A stretch of 64,000 bases of DNA. Origin: Cryptomeria japonica (Eukaryota > Streptophyta > Pinopsida > Cupressales > Cupressaceae). Every line of letters begins with the position of its first letter. Within the stretch, counting starts at the first letter, position 1. Below, one piece after another: positions 10,780-22,989 of the stretch. Both the position numbers and the translations under genes were made by a program. Below the pieces are notes generated by a model, which saw only the letters and a list, made by a program, of their open reading frames with translations, made no database searches and was not told the origin of the DNA. The stretch covers positions 156,450,971 to 156,514,970 of the forward strand of contig NC_081411.1 of NCBI RefSeq assembly GCF_030272615.1. Reading direction: 5' to 3'.

Positions 10780-11434
10780 TATCAAACTAGGGTTGTGCAG
10801 GAGAATACAAAGATAATGTTTTTGTAGAGTTCCTATCTGAAATAGTCATATCCCCTGATCTACATCCAATATATGCATCAGCCATCACAAGCCAAGGTCT
10901 TCCCAAAATCACCAGATATCCTCCCAGTGTTGGCTTTGGAGATAGAATCATAAAGTCTACAGGTTATTCCTAGAAATGCAAAATAACCACCACATCTTCA
11001 ATCATTCCATTAGGTCTCACTATAGAGCTATCAACAAGCTGTAGAACTATGGGTGTAGGCCTTAGAATATTGATTTCAAGTTGTTTCATTACTTCTCTTG
11101 TCATCACATTAATGGCTGCCCCTAAATCAATTAAAACATTTTTTATCTGCCTGTCATTAATGACTATACTTACAACAAGACTACTTGGATCAGAATATTT
11201 TGGAATTGCAACCTTGCCTAACATAATATCTACCAGTTGACCCATAACATGCACTATTTGTGGATCCTTCTTCTTCCTGCCAGGCTTTTTTAAACATGCT
11301 TCTCCTAGTGCCTTACTATATTTAGGAACATCTTTTATTGCTTGTAATAATGGAATTTTAACACAAACATGTTTGAGTTGATCTATAATATCAAAACCTT
11401 GCTCTTTTTCTGTGAGAACTTCCTTTTCTTGCAA
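10780..11434 (-). pseudogene. G1 aspartic protease
   Basis: The stretch 11434-10970 contains the active site VLIDLGAAINVM (catalytic Asp), the DLGAS form typical of non-chromovirus plant gypsy elements. After a stop at 10970 the frame continues with the flap-side block GGYLVILGRPWLVMADAYIG near 10850, the second conserved piece of this protease. The enzyme would cut the Gag-Pol polyprotein. A linker without recognisable domains (10780-10612) joins it to RT. Confidence 0.85.
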
Positions 11435-11439
11435 TCTCT

Positions 11440-13167
11440 ATGGAAATGGAGGTAATATATGCTTCTGAGTTATTGTATTTGTTGGATTAGAGATTTCTTG
11501 TTCTTCTTGTACCTCAATGATAACTGGAGGAGATGGACTAGCTAGAGTTGTCCTAGATCAGAGGTGAATATCACTGAGGGATAGAGAATAGGCTGGGTAT
11601 TGATTAAGATCAGCTGAATAAGATTGTTGGTGTTGTTGAGATTTAATATTAGGATTTGCAATTGGTTGAGTGGGCAACTGTGTTGGTTTAGGTGGGACTA
11701 TAGTGGTTGCAGGAGGAGGCATTATTACAAAAGGTTGTGGCTACTGAATAGGCTTTTGTTAGCCAGAAGATTGGGCAATCCATTGCTGACCCCCCCTCCA
11801 TTGAGGAGTAGGTTGCCAATTCCCTTGAAACTGACTTCCTTGGCCATGAGGTGGATACCAATTCTCTTGTGGCTACTTCAACTATGGCATTTGATTAGTA
11901 AAATGTTTCCCTTGGCCTTGAGAACCATACCAATTTTGATAATTACCAAAATTTTGAGCATATGGTGATTGCCATTGGTTATTTGGTACATAAGAATTTC
12001 CACTATAACCAGAAAAAGAAAGTTGATCTGGAAGCATACCTTGTCTTTGGAAATTTGGACTCCTTTGGGTAACATAGAAAACTTGTTCATCCTCACCTTG
12101 TATTGGCTTGAAGTCAGGAACCTCAACATTTGCAACCATTTTACATCTGTAATCCTTCTTTCGTTGTCTATAACGAGGACAAAATTCTGCAAGAAATGCA
12201 TCAGCTTCTTCATACTTCTTCTTAGCTGAAAGTGTATCCAATTGAGTAGCCATATTATTTATGATGTCCTCCTTATAGTCCTTCAATAAATGGCTAAGGT
12301 CCATTCTAGAAACTCCAGTACTAGATGCTGATGAAGATGCTCCTGGCTTGAAATGCATATTCTCTTTAGAACCAAATCTGGAATACTTCTTACAAATTTG
12401 TCCTATTTCAGCCCACGTGGACTGTGTAATGTCACCTCCTCCCATAAGATCCAAAGAATCAGTGCATTCATCACTGATTCTAGAGTACTATGTTTGGACT
12501 TTATGACACTAAACAAAAACCTATCCAGATAATCTTCAAGACTCTCATCTTCTTTCTGTGTCATTCTCAAGATAGCATCCCTATGACAATTAGTGCCTCT
12601 ACAATTCTCTTTATATTTTGCAAGAAATAATCATTTCATCTCATCCCATGTATTGATTTTGCTACTACCCAAGCTCATAAACCATCTTTAAGATGATTCC
12701 TTCAAGGTGGCAGGAAATATTTTTAGTCTATGGGCATCTGTAGTATAGTCAAAACTCCTACAGAGAACATCAAACTCAAACAGATATGTGTTTGGATCCT
12801 TTGTCACCAATCCATAGAATTTAGGGAGGGAAGAAGTTGGAATGTTCTTGAGATTAGTATTATCATGTTGATTAGATATGGGGAACTCAAACATTGGGTC
12901 CAAAGGTGGTGGTGGTGGATTATTTCCACCAGGAGGTGGGTTTCCTTGCATTGGACTTGTGGGAGTAGTTACTATATGAAATTCTTCTTCTTGAGGTCCA
13001 AAGAGGAACTGAAGACTACCTTCTAAAAATTCAGATTCAGGATGGTTCAAATTCTTTGGGGTTTGATAAAGTTCAGCAAAAGGATTTATATCTGAGGAAT
13101 TATTTTCTCCATGATTAGGATGACTGGACATAAATCTACCTAGAACATCTCTTCTTCGCCTATGCAT
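11440..13167 (-). pseudogene. G1 Gag
   Basis: Starts at ATG 13167 with an Arg-rich N-terminus, a Pro-rich stretch (near 12920), then the retrotransposon gag block (LPKFYGL, a Leu-Phe-Glu-Phe motif, RWFMSLGSSKINTWDEMK with stops). It continues after 12688 through a retrotrans_gag-like region and the open stretch 12454-11882, which contains a degenerate cysteine cluster (FCPRYRQRKKDYRC) in place of a clean zinc knuckle. The tail to about 11440 is Gln/Pro-rich and broken. At least three stops and frame changes. Gag forms the particle that packages element RNA. Confidence 0.8.
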
Positions 13168-13360
13168 GCAAATTCATGATTTTTTTTTTTTGAACAATCA
13201 GGTATGGTAGAAAAACAATTAACTAAAAATTGAAAAGACAATAACCATAACAAGTTCTTAGTTTGACACTATCTCCGGCAGCGATGCCAAAAATGTTCAA
13301 CCCAACAATAAGAATAATAACTCTAGTTGAAGTCTCAACCCGAAGTTTGGACATTCATTT
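13168..13360 (-). promoter_or_regulatory. G1 untranslated leader and primer-site region
   Basis: Between the 5' LTR end (13361) and gag. It includes GGCATCGCTGCCGGAGA (13289-13273 on the minus strand), a motif usually found just before gag in Athila-like elements. The bases next to the LTR (AATGAATGTCCAAACTTCGG, minus strand) should be the primer site, but I could not assign a tRNA. Confidence 0.6.
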
Positions 13361-15128
13361 TGTAATGCCCCACTAGGAACCCTAAAGGAAAACAACACAA
13401 CAAGGCAACTAAAGGGTGAAATAATTTTTTTTAAAGATTAAGTGCATTATTTATAACCATTGCAAGTCTAATAACACAGTGGAAGACTAACACATGATTT
13501 CCTAAGGGTTACCAACGAAGATTAATCGTAAATTATATTAACACCATGGTTAATCCAATTGTCCATTTAATTAGATAAAGGAAATGCTTAAGTTTAAAAC
13601 TACACATACATCTAAATTCCATAATGAAAGAATCAAGTATTCCCATGCATTCAATTTTCCATAAATCATTTATACACAAGATCAAAGCAATTGAATTAAC
13701 ATACATTCCAATGACATAATATTACAATATCCATCATTACATGGCTTCCAAAAATACCATGGAAACCAAAATTACAAAATCAGGGTTACATAAAAGTTTG
13801 ATACAATGACCACAAGGTCTCAACTGAACAATGATCATGAACATGGGCTGGTAGATGAACCACAAACCAAGAAACACCAGCGAAGCCTTTCCTCGCCTGA
13901 AGATACAATCCAAAACATCTAATGGGAAGTGGCACTACCACCCGACCATATGTTCCCGAAATGGAACCACCCCACCGTGCTAGGAGATAGTAGAAAACCC
14001 TCAACCAAGCAAAATAAGACAAGTACGAAAGAACGACATGACTCTGCAAACATCCATGTGACTCAACTCACAAACACTAGTGACTATAAGGAGAGAGTGT
14101 CATCGCATAGCTTGATGGTTACCATGGTAGGCCTCCTAGGTCCCGACTCTTTGTCCTAGTAACCTCTCCCAACTTCCAGCTCCAACTAAGTCTCATGTAG
14201 ACCCTACCAATCCTTTCGTGAAGACAAGGTGGTAACTTTGCCATTCCAGGCCTTCTTGTAACATTATGAGCCCTGTACTAGCATTTCACCTATGCATGAT
14301 GTGCATTATCTTAATTAATATTTATTTCCACCCATCCTTAATAAATTATTAGGTTATCATTTTTTAACTGACTTTTGATGGGTTATCCCATCATCCACTT
14401 CAGGCACGGCCCCTGCTCGAAAGCCACTCTCTCTCATAGGACACTAACAGGAAAGGTCTCTCGAGGAGAACTCTATGGCAAAACAGACAGCCATAACTAA
14501 TCCTGACAAACCACAGGTGAAGGATAAACAATCACTAACCCAAGATTGACCATTTGGACAAAACACACAATGGCTCACATCAATAAGGTTATACAACAAC
14601 CCTTCACCAAGGAGATATAATAACATAGGACACAATGACAACTCAACTAGACTTGCAACGGAATTAAGCTTGATTGCAAGCACCATTTACACAAGATCCT
14701 AATATAGGCAATCTTTCTTTAAAACAACCAAATGCATAAATAAATTGCAACTAAAGGATTTCCAAAAAATAAGAAAATACAATTATATTAATACAAATAA
14801 ATCAATTTTGTCATTTGTCCAATAAGATTTAATCAAGCACATAAAAATTAATCGCCTAATGTTTTCAAGTATAAATATAAAATCTCTAAATTTACAAGCT
14901 TTTCTAAAAATACCAACTATAATTTAATTTCATTCATAAAATATAATTTATAACTGTAAATTAAATTATATTCATATAATATTATATGAATACCTATAAT
15001 TAATTCACTTATTATTATATTACAAAATATATATTTATCAACTCAGAATTTAATTCCACAGTATTAAAATGTTAATACCAAATAACATAATGTCCAAAAT
15101 AATATTAACTTACATATAATTATATATA

Positions 15129-15130
<2 letters not shown>

Positions 15131-15185
<55 letters not shown>

Positions 15186-15186
15186 T
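15131..15186. repeat. (AC)n(AT)n microsatellite in the G1 LTR
   Basis: About 20 AC dinucleotides followed by about 9 AT dinucleotides, perfect or nearly so. Confidence 0.95.
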
Positions 15187-15300
15187 AATAAGTTAATTAT
15201 ACCAAATTAAATACCCTGCATGGATATCGACACTCTGTATTTTGGACTGTACAGTGAAATTTTAGGGAAGAGCGAATTTTATAATATCGTGTCACTGCCA

Positions 15301-15475
15301 CCGTGCATGGTAGCACATGCTACTCACGGTAGCCCATGCTACCGCCGGTAGCACTGCTACTGCATGGTAGCAGGTACTACCGCTTGGTAGCACTGCTACT
15401 GCTAGTAGCATTGCTACTGGTGGTAGTACTGCTACTATCGGTAGCAGATGCTAGCGTAGGTAGCTTACTACCTAA
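15301..15475. repeat. Array of palindromic GGTAGCA...TGCTACC units
   Basis: About eight units of the form GGTAGCA-(0-5 nt)-TGCTACC, each close to self-complementary, with spacers of 5-12 bp. The plus-strand relative of this LTR has only a short version (38903-38945), so copy number differs between family members. Confidence 0.85.
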
Positions 15476-17297
15476 GTATATTTTTTTTAATTTTTTTTTT
15501 TGTTTAAATTTTTTTTAAAAGAAAACATAATTTACATTAAATTTTATTTTTAATAAAATTTATTTCCAATACAATTTTTAAAAAGGAAATTTAATTACTA
15601 TATATTTTCTAAAAAGAATAATATAGTAAAAAAAAATTTCCCCAAAACTAATTAATCAAATAAATTTAATTGATAATTAAATTTATTTCCAAAGTAAATC
15701 AACAATTTCATAGAGAAACAATTATCAAAAAAGACTAACATAGCCAATATCAGAACAAATCAAACAAGAGGGATGGCTTCCTCTGGTAAATTCCATACTT
15801 CCCAAACCTTAAAATTTTCCATGCACAATAAAATCTTGGCAAAATTTGCCATAATAATTTTCCCAATTTTCTCAAAATTTAATCCACAAACACTTAGGAA
15901 ATAATTTCTTTTCATAATCTAGAAATTAACTTCAGGAATGGACTTTAGCGAAGAACAAGAAATATGCAGGCAGGATTTTAGATTTGACAAACATCTTAAC
16001 AAACACATCATTCAAAAGATAGAAGAAATAGAAATGTTTTCTTAAAAGAACAATCAAAAGAAGCCACCCAACCTGGTATAGCTTTCCAGGAAGAAATCTA
16101 TAGAACACCCCTAATCCTTTCAACAATCTTCCAAATAAATTTCTTCACCTAAATGTCTGACCTGTTTCCTATATATCCCTAAAATAAAGACCTTTTCCCC
16201 TTTTAAACTAGAATTCTAGGTTGAATATATTTTTCCCAAAAACCTAAATTGAGTAATAAAAGCAATTTTATTTTCTTTTCTAATTTTCTAACAAAATATA
16301 AGCTAACATGCAATAATTAAAAATCATTATTCTTTCTTTTCTTTTCTCATGCAAATTAATTAATTTTCTAAATAAAGAAATTAAAGCAATACTTTAATTC
16401 TAATTAATTCTTTTATCCATTTATTTATTTATTCTTTTATTCTTTTATTTATTTATTCTTTTATTCTTTTATTTAATTAAAATTCTAAGAAACAATAAAT
16501 GCAATTAATCTAATTTATTGTTCCACTAAAATTTAAATTAAATATATTTCTAATATTATGCAACTTGCAACTTAATTTAATAACTTCTTTTAAATAATTA
16601 AATTTATAATCTCAATGCATACATAATTCAACTATGAGATAACTCCATAAACTTAATTAATTAATTAAATCCACTAAAACACACCAAACTGAACAAACTT
16701 CAAGCAAATACTCATTAAAAGATCAAACGACAAAATATGAAGGCCGAACAAACTGACAGGACGACCAATTGACGACACTCACACGAGTGTAATTGAGTAA
16801 AATAGGGTCAACTACTATCTCCTCCACTTCCATCGGAAAATATAAGGCACGCTCAAACTTGTGAAGCCAGGTGGACACGATACCCTGTACCTACCCGGTA
16901 CTTGTACCTGCAATCTCCTGCATCACCGAACCACACATGCATATATACAATATAGAAAACACGGAAAACACATTGATGAAGGAGAATCGTGACGTTCCCT
17001 ATCTCACCAAAATGAGTGAAGGAAAATCGTCCCCTTGCATCCAATACACTCGCAGACACACAACATATAATTCCACATTGCATAGATAAAGTAAAGTGTG
17101 AGTACATAGAAATAATCCATAAAATGCCATAAATCACAAGTACTGAAATATTGCAAATAAATTATGCATCTCATATCCAAATAAAGCATGAAATAATGTC
17201 ATATAAGTTTGAATAACACATCATGGTAATGTATCCAATGAAAGTAAACAATAATAAAATATGGTTCTAATGAGTTCAAACGAGTAGGGGTACTACA

Positions 17298-17595
17298 CAT
17301 TTAGTAAAGTCACTATTCTCATAGCTAGTGTTCATTTGATTGTCAACCCAGTGCCGTAATACTTGAAATGGGTTTGAACTATATATGCACTAAGTTCCTG
17401 CGACAGCTATTATGCATTACTACAACAACTAACATTATGCAGAAAAGATAAGCAAGAATTAAAACTATAGAAAGGTTGCAGGAAAACTTCTGCATAAAAT
17501 CATAAAAGCAATACTGGATGAATTCAATGCTGATAAACAGAAATTAATCTATTCTAGTTTGGCTAGAGGAATAGTCAGTGGATCTTTTTCCAGTG
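17298..17595. other. Flanking DNA between G1 and the solo LTR
   Basis: About 300 bp without ORFs or repeats that I recognise. It carries on at 19026 after the solo LTR is removed and so is older than both insertions, probably the 3' side of the gene whose exon lies at 38435-38595. Confidence 0.4.
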
Positions 17596-17600
17596 GCTGC

Positions 17601-19025
17601 TGTAGACACCTAAAAATGGTCAACGCTTGCGAAGTCATACTTTAACATTTGCGCATTGCCTCATTTTAGGTTTTTGCATCGCATTAACATTTCTCCTATG
17701 ATTCGCACTTGGTCTTTATCATTTGTGAACATCGAGTCATTCTTCTGTATTCTTCATTCATCTCACTTTCGAATTTGGTCTTGTCGACAACAATCTTCAA
17801 TCATGATTTTGGTCGATCTTTGTCCTTGTCAATCTTGTCATATTGCGATCGATTCGTCATCGATCCTTGTCCTTTTTCAATCATGTCAATTTGGTCAATT
17901 TGTCATTGATTTTTGTCAATCAATCTTAATCAAATCATTTATTAATTCAAAATCATGATCAAATCGAGTCAAGACCTAATTCGTCTTCCAGGGTTTTGTG
18001 ATTTAATCATTTAACCTTGTTTGTCATTTTTTCCTCTAGGTTAAATAATTTATTTATTTATCCTAGGTCTTCATGTCACAATTAAATGTTTCATTTGATT
18101 GGCTAATTAATTATTCCTCTCTTTATGAATTAATTAATAAATGAAAAATTATTAATTAATTTCCTAATCTTTCATTAATTATTCCTCTTATTATAAATTA
18201 ATTAATAAATGAAAAATTATTAATTAATTTATCTAATTTTCCTAATTTTTTATTCCCTCTTTGTGAATTAATTGATAAATGAGAAATTATTAATTAATTA
18301 ACTAAGTTCCTATTTTCCTCATTTCTAATTTTTCTAATTTTCATTCATTTTCCTAATTTCCTAAATTCTAATTCCTAATTTCCACCTATTTTTCTAATTT
18401 TCCAATTCAAATTCCACCTAATTAACTTGTCTCTAGTTCTCCCTATTTGTGTGCTTCATGTGTCATACTCTTGACATAGAAATTTGTCATAGAGTCTTGT
18501 CTTGACATAGCAATTTGTCATAGAACTTGTCTTGACATGGAAATTTGTCATAAAATCTGTCATAAAATTATCATAATCCTCTTTGCATAGCAATATGTCA
18601 TAACTTTGCTATTTTTGATTTGAATTTCTATTCAAATCTCTTTCATGCTAATTTGCTCATTTTCTCCAATTTCTCTATAAATTGGATGATTTTCAATCAA
18701 ACCTGGTCTGAATTTTCTATCAATTTACCGAACCTTCGTTTCTAGTACTCTTGAGCCTTTTTGCTTTCAATTGTGTGAGCACTTGTAGGTGAGATCCACA
18801 AAACTATTGAAGAGGAAAGAACAACAATGGAGCCGCATGGAAGAAGTATTCAACTCTACATCTGGTTTGCATGACATTTTCTTTTGAATGCTTCGTTTTC
18901 ATACCTTCATTGAATGTGCTTTAGAATTAGGTTCATTTCAATGAGTTTTCTTATGATTGAGCTATCATATCTAATGTTTTGATTGATATATCTTGCTTGT
19001 GATGATTCCTAATTTCTACGCTACA
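17601..19025 (+). repeat. Solo LTR of the TGTAGAC family, perfect target duplication
   Basis: Starts TGTAGACACCTAAAAATGG and ends TTTCTACGCTACA (TG...CA). The 5 bp on each side are identical: GCTGC at 17596-17600 and at 19026-19030. No PPT precedes it and no primer site follows it, so the two LTRs of an older copy recombined. It aligns in order with the E2 LTRs (36637-38005 inverted). Inside are three ~65-bp AT-rich units (18105-18305) and four to five ~33-bp units of TTGACATAGCAATTTGTCAT type (18470-18610). Confidence 0.92.
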
Positions 19026-19046
19026 GCTGCAGAAACAGTCAATGCA

Positions 19047-19494
19047 AGAACGTCTACTAGAGCTAAGGAAATAAAACTAATCTTAACAAACGCATAGGAA
19101 CACTCACCAAGTGGGGCCCCTTGGATGAGTGATACCAGGCTTCCCAAAAACAACTCTAAAAGCTCAGAATAACATATTTTTATTCATCATTCTTTGGAAG
19201 TCATTACATGATTCAATATGAAAAGAAAACTCAAAAATACTTAGGAAAAATCCTCCGCTCTATTTCTCTTCTCTTTCTCTCCCACCCCCGAGAAGATAAA
19301 GAGCTTATTATGAAAAATAAATCATCTACAACATACAATACAAGTCATGCTGAAAAGAAGAGGTGGATAACTGACCGAGAAAGGAGATAGCTAGAGTTAT
19401 ATTGCAGGAAATGTGGAGCTAAACCGAACCACAGTCATAACATACTGTGGTGGTATTTACAACTTCAACGTCCACCTAAGTTAGACATTGGTAG
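19047..19494. repeat. Left copy of a ~448-bp direct duplication flanking E2
   Basis: Matches 38010-38458 in the same orientation with, by eye, roughly 20 differences. It holds (minus strand) the stop codon region of a gene-like exon and its apparent 3' UTR, including AATAAAAATATG near 19170. Its right edge (GACATTGGTAG, to 19494) lies one base from the E2 LTR end. Confidence 0.88.
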
Positions 19495-19495
19495 T

Positions 19496-20355
19496 TGTAG
19501 ATCAGGAAATTGAAAATCATCAAAAACAATAGCAATTAGGACAACCACAAAACCTAAAGCTACTATGAAAGCAATCCCAATCCAATCAATGAAGACATAA
19601 AGATAAGATATTCAAATAAAATGAAATCAAAGCAAACCGACACAGATATCTCCTTCATGTGGCTCCATTGTTCTTCTTTCACCTTCAAATTTGATGTGGA
19701 TCTCACCTACAAGTGCAAAATGCAAGTGGAAAGCATGTTGTTGAGAGATGAAATTCGTAGCATAAGGTTACTCAAAAATGTGATTGATTGATTGATTGAA
19801 TAAACTCATCCAATTTATAGACAAATTGGAGAGAGGACAAGATTAGCATGAAGAGATTTGAAAGGAAATTCAAATCAAGAATGGCAAAATTATGACAAAT
19901 GACAATTTGCTATGCAAGGAGTATGACAAATTATGACAAGTTGCTATGCAAAATGCATGACAAATTATGACAAGATTGAAATAGAAATAGAAATTAGAAA
20001 TTAGGAGAAATTAGCAAATTAGAAAATTGAGGAAAAAGATGAAATAGAAATTAGGTGAATTAATTAATAGGTTTTCATCCATTAATTAATTCATGAAAGA
20101 GACCTAGGACTAAATAACTAGATTTATTTAACCCACACAGAAGAAGAAAAGGATTAAATGAACAAATCATAAAACCCTAGAAATAAGAGGACAAGGAATT
20201 AGGTCAAGACAACAAGAAATTAATGTAGGTTCAATCATGATTCTGATTAACAAAGGATCAATGTTGATAAATGATTGAGATTGGTTGACAAAAATCAATG
20301 ACAAATTGACCAAGATTGACAAGGAGATCAAATTGATAAGCGCCAATTGACGAGG
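19496..20355 (-). repeat. E2 3' LTR, distal part (interrupted by E3)
   Basis: Aligns closely with 36637-37495. Together with 28136-28669 it makes a 1,394-bp LTR. The E3 insertion point is after CGAGG (20351-20355). Confidence 0.9.
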
Positions 20356-21500
20356 TGTTGGCATTTTTTGTGTTTATGTTGTGATTGTCATTGATGGACA
20401 CACACTTGTATTGAGATCCCCTTTATATGTATGAGCTCATGCTCAACCAGTATTTGTTCCAACCGGTATGTTGTACTCTAGTCTTTTGACTAATGGTGAT
20501 TTTGCAAAATGTGTTTCCCGGTCTGAAGCGGCATGTTGCAGATCACAAGCGGTACAAGGAAGCAAAGTGGCGCAACACATTCTTACCAGTCTTCATTTTT
20601 GTCAAACCGGCAACCAGCATTTTGTATGAACCGGTAACACTCTGTGATGAGTTACCAACCGACATTTTGTGATGAGTTACCAATCCACTGATTGTTTGAT
20701 GGTGCGGACACATTGATGGTGATTCTTGTGTCGTGTTACTGAGTATGTCTAGATTCACTGAACCTAGGAAATTGTAATGTAATCCTATTGGACCGACATG
20801 AAATCAGATTCTTTTAAAAGGACATCATGTCTAGGGTTTTAAGGAGGTTGAAAGAGCTACGAATAGGGTTTATGTTGAGCTAGGGTTTAAGGTGGAAGAG
20901 TAGAGCGATCTTATCAGAGAAGATCGAGTTGCAACTGAGAGTGAGATAGAGAAGACTGAAGTAATGCTAGAATGCATTAGCTATGAGCAATACTGGATCT
21001 AACCAAACAATTTGTGCTAGTAGATAGATCAAACACTTGTTGATTACTCACATCTTTGACAAGTTTGTAGCTCTTAACCGGGTAGGCCTCAAAGCCTTTG
21101 TAAAATCCTCTAACAAGATGGTTGACACATGTGAATCTAAATTCCTATAACAAGGTAGTCTTTAATCGGACTTATCTCCTAACAGAGATTGAGATTCCTA
21201 ACAGGATCTGTTATGGTGAAGAACATTGTAAGACCTTAACCAGTCTAGTTTCTATTCTGTAGATAGTGACTTGTGAGTTCCATCTCATCGTGGTTTTTTC
21301 CAGTTGGGTTTCTGCATCAAATATCTTGTGTTATAGTTGTATTGCTTTTGTGGGTGAGTGGTTTATTCGCATTTTGGTTTGTATGTGTGATAACCGGTTT
21401 GATTGTCAGACTGCTTTACCGGTTTATCTCTAGACTATGTAAGTGTTTTCGTGCAAGGTGTTTTGGCATACTATTTCACACCCCCTCTTAGTATTCATCA
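20356..21500 (+). repeat. E3 5' LTR
   Basis: TGTTGGCATTTTTTG to CTTAGTATTCATCA. Aligns end to end with 26946-28130. Rich in ACCGG motifs. The R-U5 part includes the GTGGTTTTTTCC / GGGTTTCTGCATC pattern common in copia LTRs. Confidence 0.95.
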
Positions 21501-21502
21501 AT

Positions 21503-21515
21503 TGGTATCAGAGCC
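21503..21515 (+). promoter_or_regulatory. E3 primer-binding site (initiator Met tRNA)
   Basis: TGGTATCAGAGCC, the standard complement of the plant initiator Met tRNA 3' end, starts 2 nt after the 5' LTR. Confidence 0.95.
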
Positions 21516-21550
21516 AACCTTTCTATAAGTTTAACCACTTGGAAAGAGAT

Positions 21551-22829
21551 ATGGGAGAATACACATTGAGGGAACTTACTCAACGGCTCACTAAGTCTGA
21601 GCAAGCCTATGATGATCTTATGGTGAAATACAAGGCATCTCAAGCAAAAAGAAGAGAACATGCAGAGAGGCTGATGGAACTATCTGAAAGTAGTTCTGAA
21701 GATGAAGCTAACATGGAAGCTATGATTGCTGAAGTGAATAAGCTGAATGACTCAAACTCCAATCTGAGAAAGGAGTTGGAAGGACTGACTATTCAGTTTA
21801 GCCAGGAGCTTGAGAATCGGAGAAAGGCTGAAGATCTGGTAAAAGATAGAGATCATGAGATCTCCAAGTTGAAACAAGAGATTAGTGCACTAACTGCTCA
21901 CCTTCATGAGAGCAGAATGGAGAAAGAAGACATGCAAGGAGAACTGAACATTGCCATCTCAGAAAATGCAAGTCTTATGGAGACAAACACTGCTACTTCC
22001 AAAGAACTCTTTGAATCAAAGGAAATACTAGCTAAGTTTGGCAAAAGTATAGTCAGGCTAGAGAAAAAGCTTGAGTCATCTAGACCAGCAAAGAATACCA
22101 ATAGTCTTGGTTTTTTTTGGACATGAGGAAGGAGAATCCTCAAGGACAAATGCTGAAGCATCAAAGAAGCAACCGGCACTCAAAGGAAAAGTTAAGCAAA
22201 AATTCAAACCTGTTTGCTTTAAATGTCTTAAAGAAGGACACACTGCCAATGTGTGTAGGAGCAAAGCCTACAATAATTTTCCTTATTTTATCAACAATAT
22301 ACCTAGATCCAATAAGTTCAATGGTCATTGTTATGCATGCAACAAGTTTGGGCATATAGCATTTGAATGCCAGTCTGTAACGAATAACACTGGAAGATAT
22401 CCTTAGAGGACCAAAGGAACTGGTCCTGAATCTTTTATGAACCGAAACCACAATCGGTTTAATGTCTTCAATCATCAATCAAGAAGCGGTGGTCATCAAG
22501 TGGCAACCGGATGGAGAGAAAGTTGTATGATCTGTCATGGTCATGGTCACACTGCTGCAACATGCATAAGGAAGAATGGAAACATGTACAATGGACCTTG
22601 GAGAGCACCTGGACTTGTTTGCTATCACTGCAACAAGCCGGGTCACATTGCAAGATTTTGCAGAAGTAGAAAAAGTATATCTAATGATATACCGGTCACT
22701 TAGGAAGGAGAAATAGATGTTGAAAAAGTTCAAGAAGACATGAAGAAAGTATGGAAGAAGAAACTAGTATTACTGGAGGAGGAACCAGTTTTTACACCTA
22801 GTGTGGAAATATCTGAACCGACAAACTAA
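21551..22829 (+). pseudogene. E3 Gag-like protein, coiled coil plus four zinc knuckles
   Basis: ATG at 21551 opens a Glu/Lys/Leu-rich coiled coil of about 180 residues. A run of eight T (about 22112-22119) shifts the frame; beyond it come a basic linker and four CX2CX4HX4C knuckles: CFKCLKEGHTANVC, CYACNKFGHIAFEC, CMICHGHGHTAATC and CYHCNKPGHIARFC (about 22230 to 22660). Stops at 22404-22406 and 22701-22703 are each one C-to-T step from CAG. The frame ends at TAA 22827-22829. There is no clear canonical capsid domain, and four knuckles is more than the one or two usual in copia. Likely role: RNA binding and packaging. Confidence 0.75.
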
Positions 22830-22850
22830 GCCTCAAAGGCTTAGGGGGAG
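22826..22850 (+). other. Hairpin over the gag stop codon followed by a PPT-like run
   Basis: CTAAGCC (22826-22832), loop TCAAA, GGCTTAG (22838-22844) form a perfect 7-bp stem that includes the gag TAA, followed directly by GGGGAG. This looks like the PPT context at the element's own 3' end and may be a relic of an older, shorter element, or a recoding or termination structure. Confidence 0.5.
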
Positions 22851-22989
22851 CAAACGGAAAAATGCTTTCGAACCCCCGGTTAACACCGGTAAAAGACCTT
22901 AACCGGTATGCTACACCTATCACTTGGCAGAAGACCAGAAACGGTAAAGAGGCAAATTAAGGTTTACGCCCTAATATAGGAGCATTAAT

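Larger units (their letters stand above)
7531..17297 (-). mobile_element. G1: Athila/Tat-like Ty3/gypsy element, 3' end lost
   Basis: Read right to left: 5' LTR (17297-13361), leader, gag, protease, reverse transcriptase, RNase H, integrase. The order RT-RH-IN is gypsy type. The absence of a chromodomain, the Leu-Gly-Ala-Ala-Ile-Asn protease site, the RT form Tyr-Met-Asp-Asp-Phe and the leader motif GGCATCGCTGCCGGAGA (gag-proximal in Athila-type elements) place it in the Athila/Tat group. After the integrase C-terminal region it stops at C1; any env-like ORF, PPT and 3' LTR are missing. Frameshifts and stops throughout make it inactive. Confidence 0.88.
13361..17297 (-). repeat. G1 5' LTR, 3,937 bp
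   Basis: Minus-strand start TGTAGTACCCC (17297) and end GGGGCATTACA (13361) form the imperfect terminal inverted repeat expected of an LTR. The identity is supported by the independent plus-strand relative at 38890-39845 plus 46451-47525, which follows the same order of sequence and stops at GGCATTACA (47525). The LTR is unusually long, as in Athila and Ogre elements. It contains an AC/AT microsatellite, a palindromic GGTAGCA array and ATTT-rich repeats (16410-16480). Confidence 0.85.

Noticed and set aside
15336-15518. Short Leu/Val-rich ORF
   Set aside because: Translation of the GGTAGCA palindrome array.
21904-22733. Minus-strand ORFs opposite E3 gag
   Set aside because: Shadows of the coiled-coil and zinc-knuckle frames; no family resemblance.
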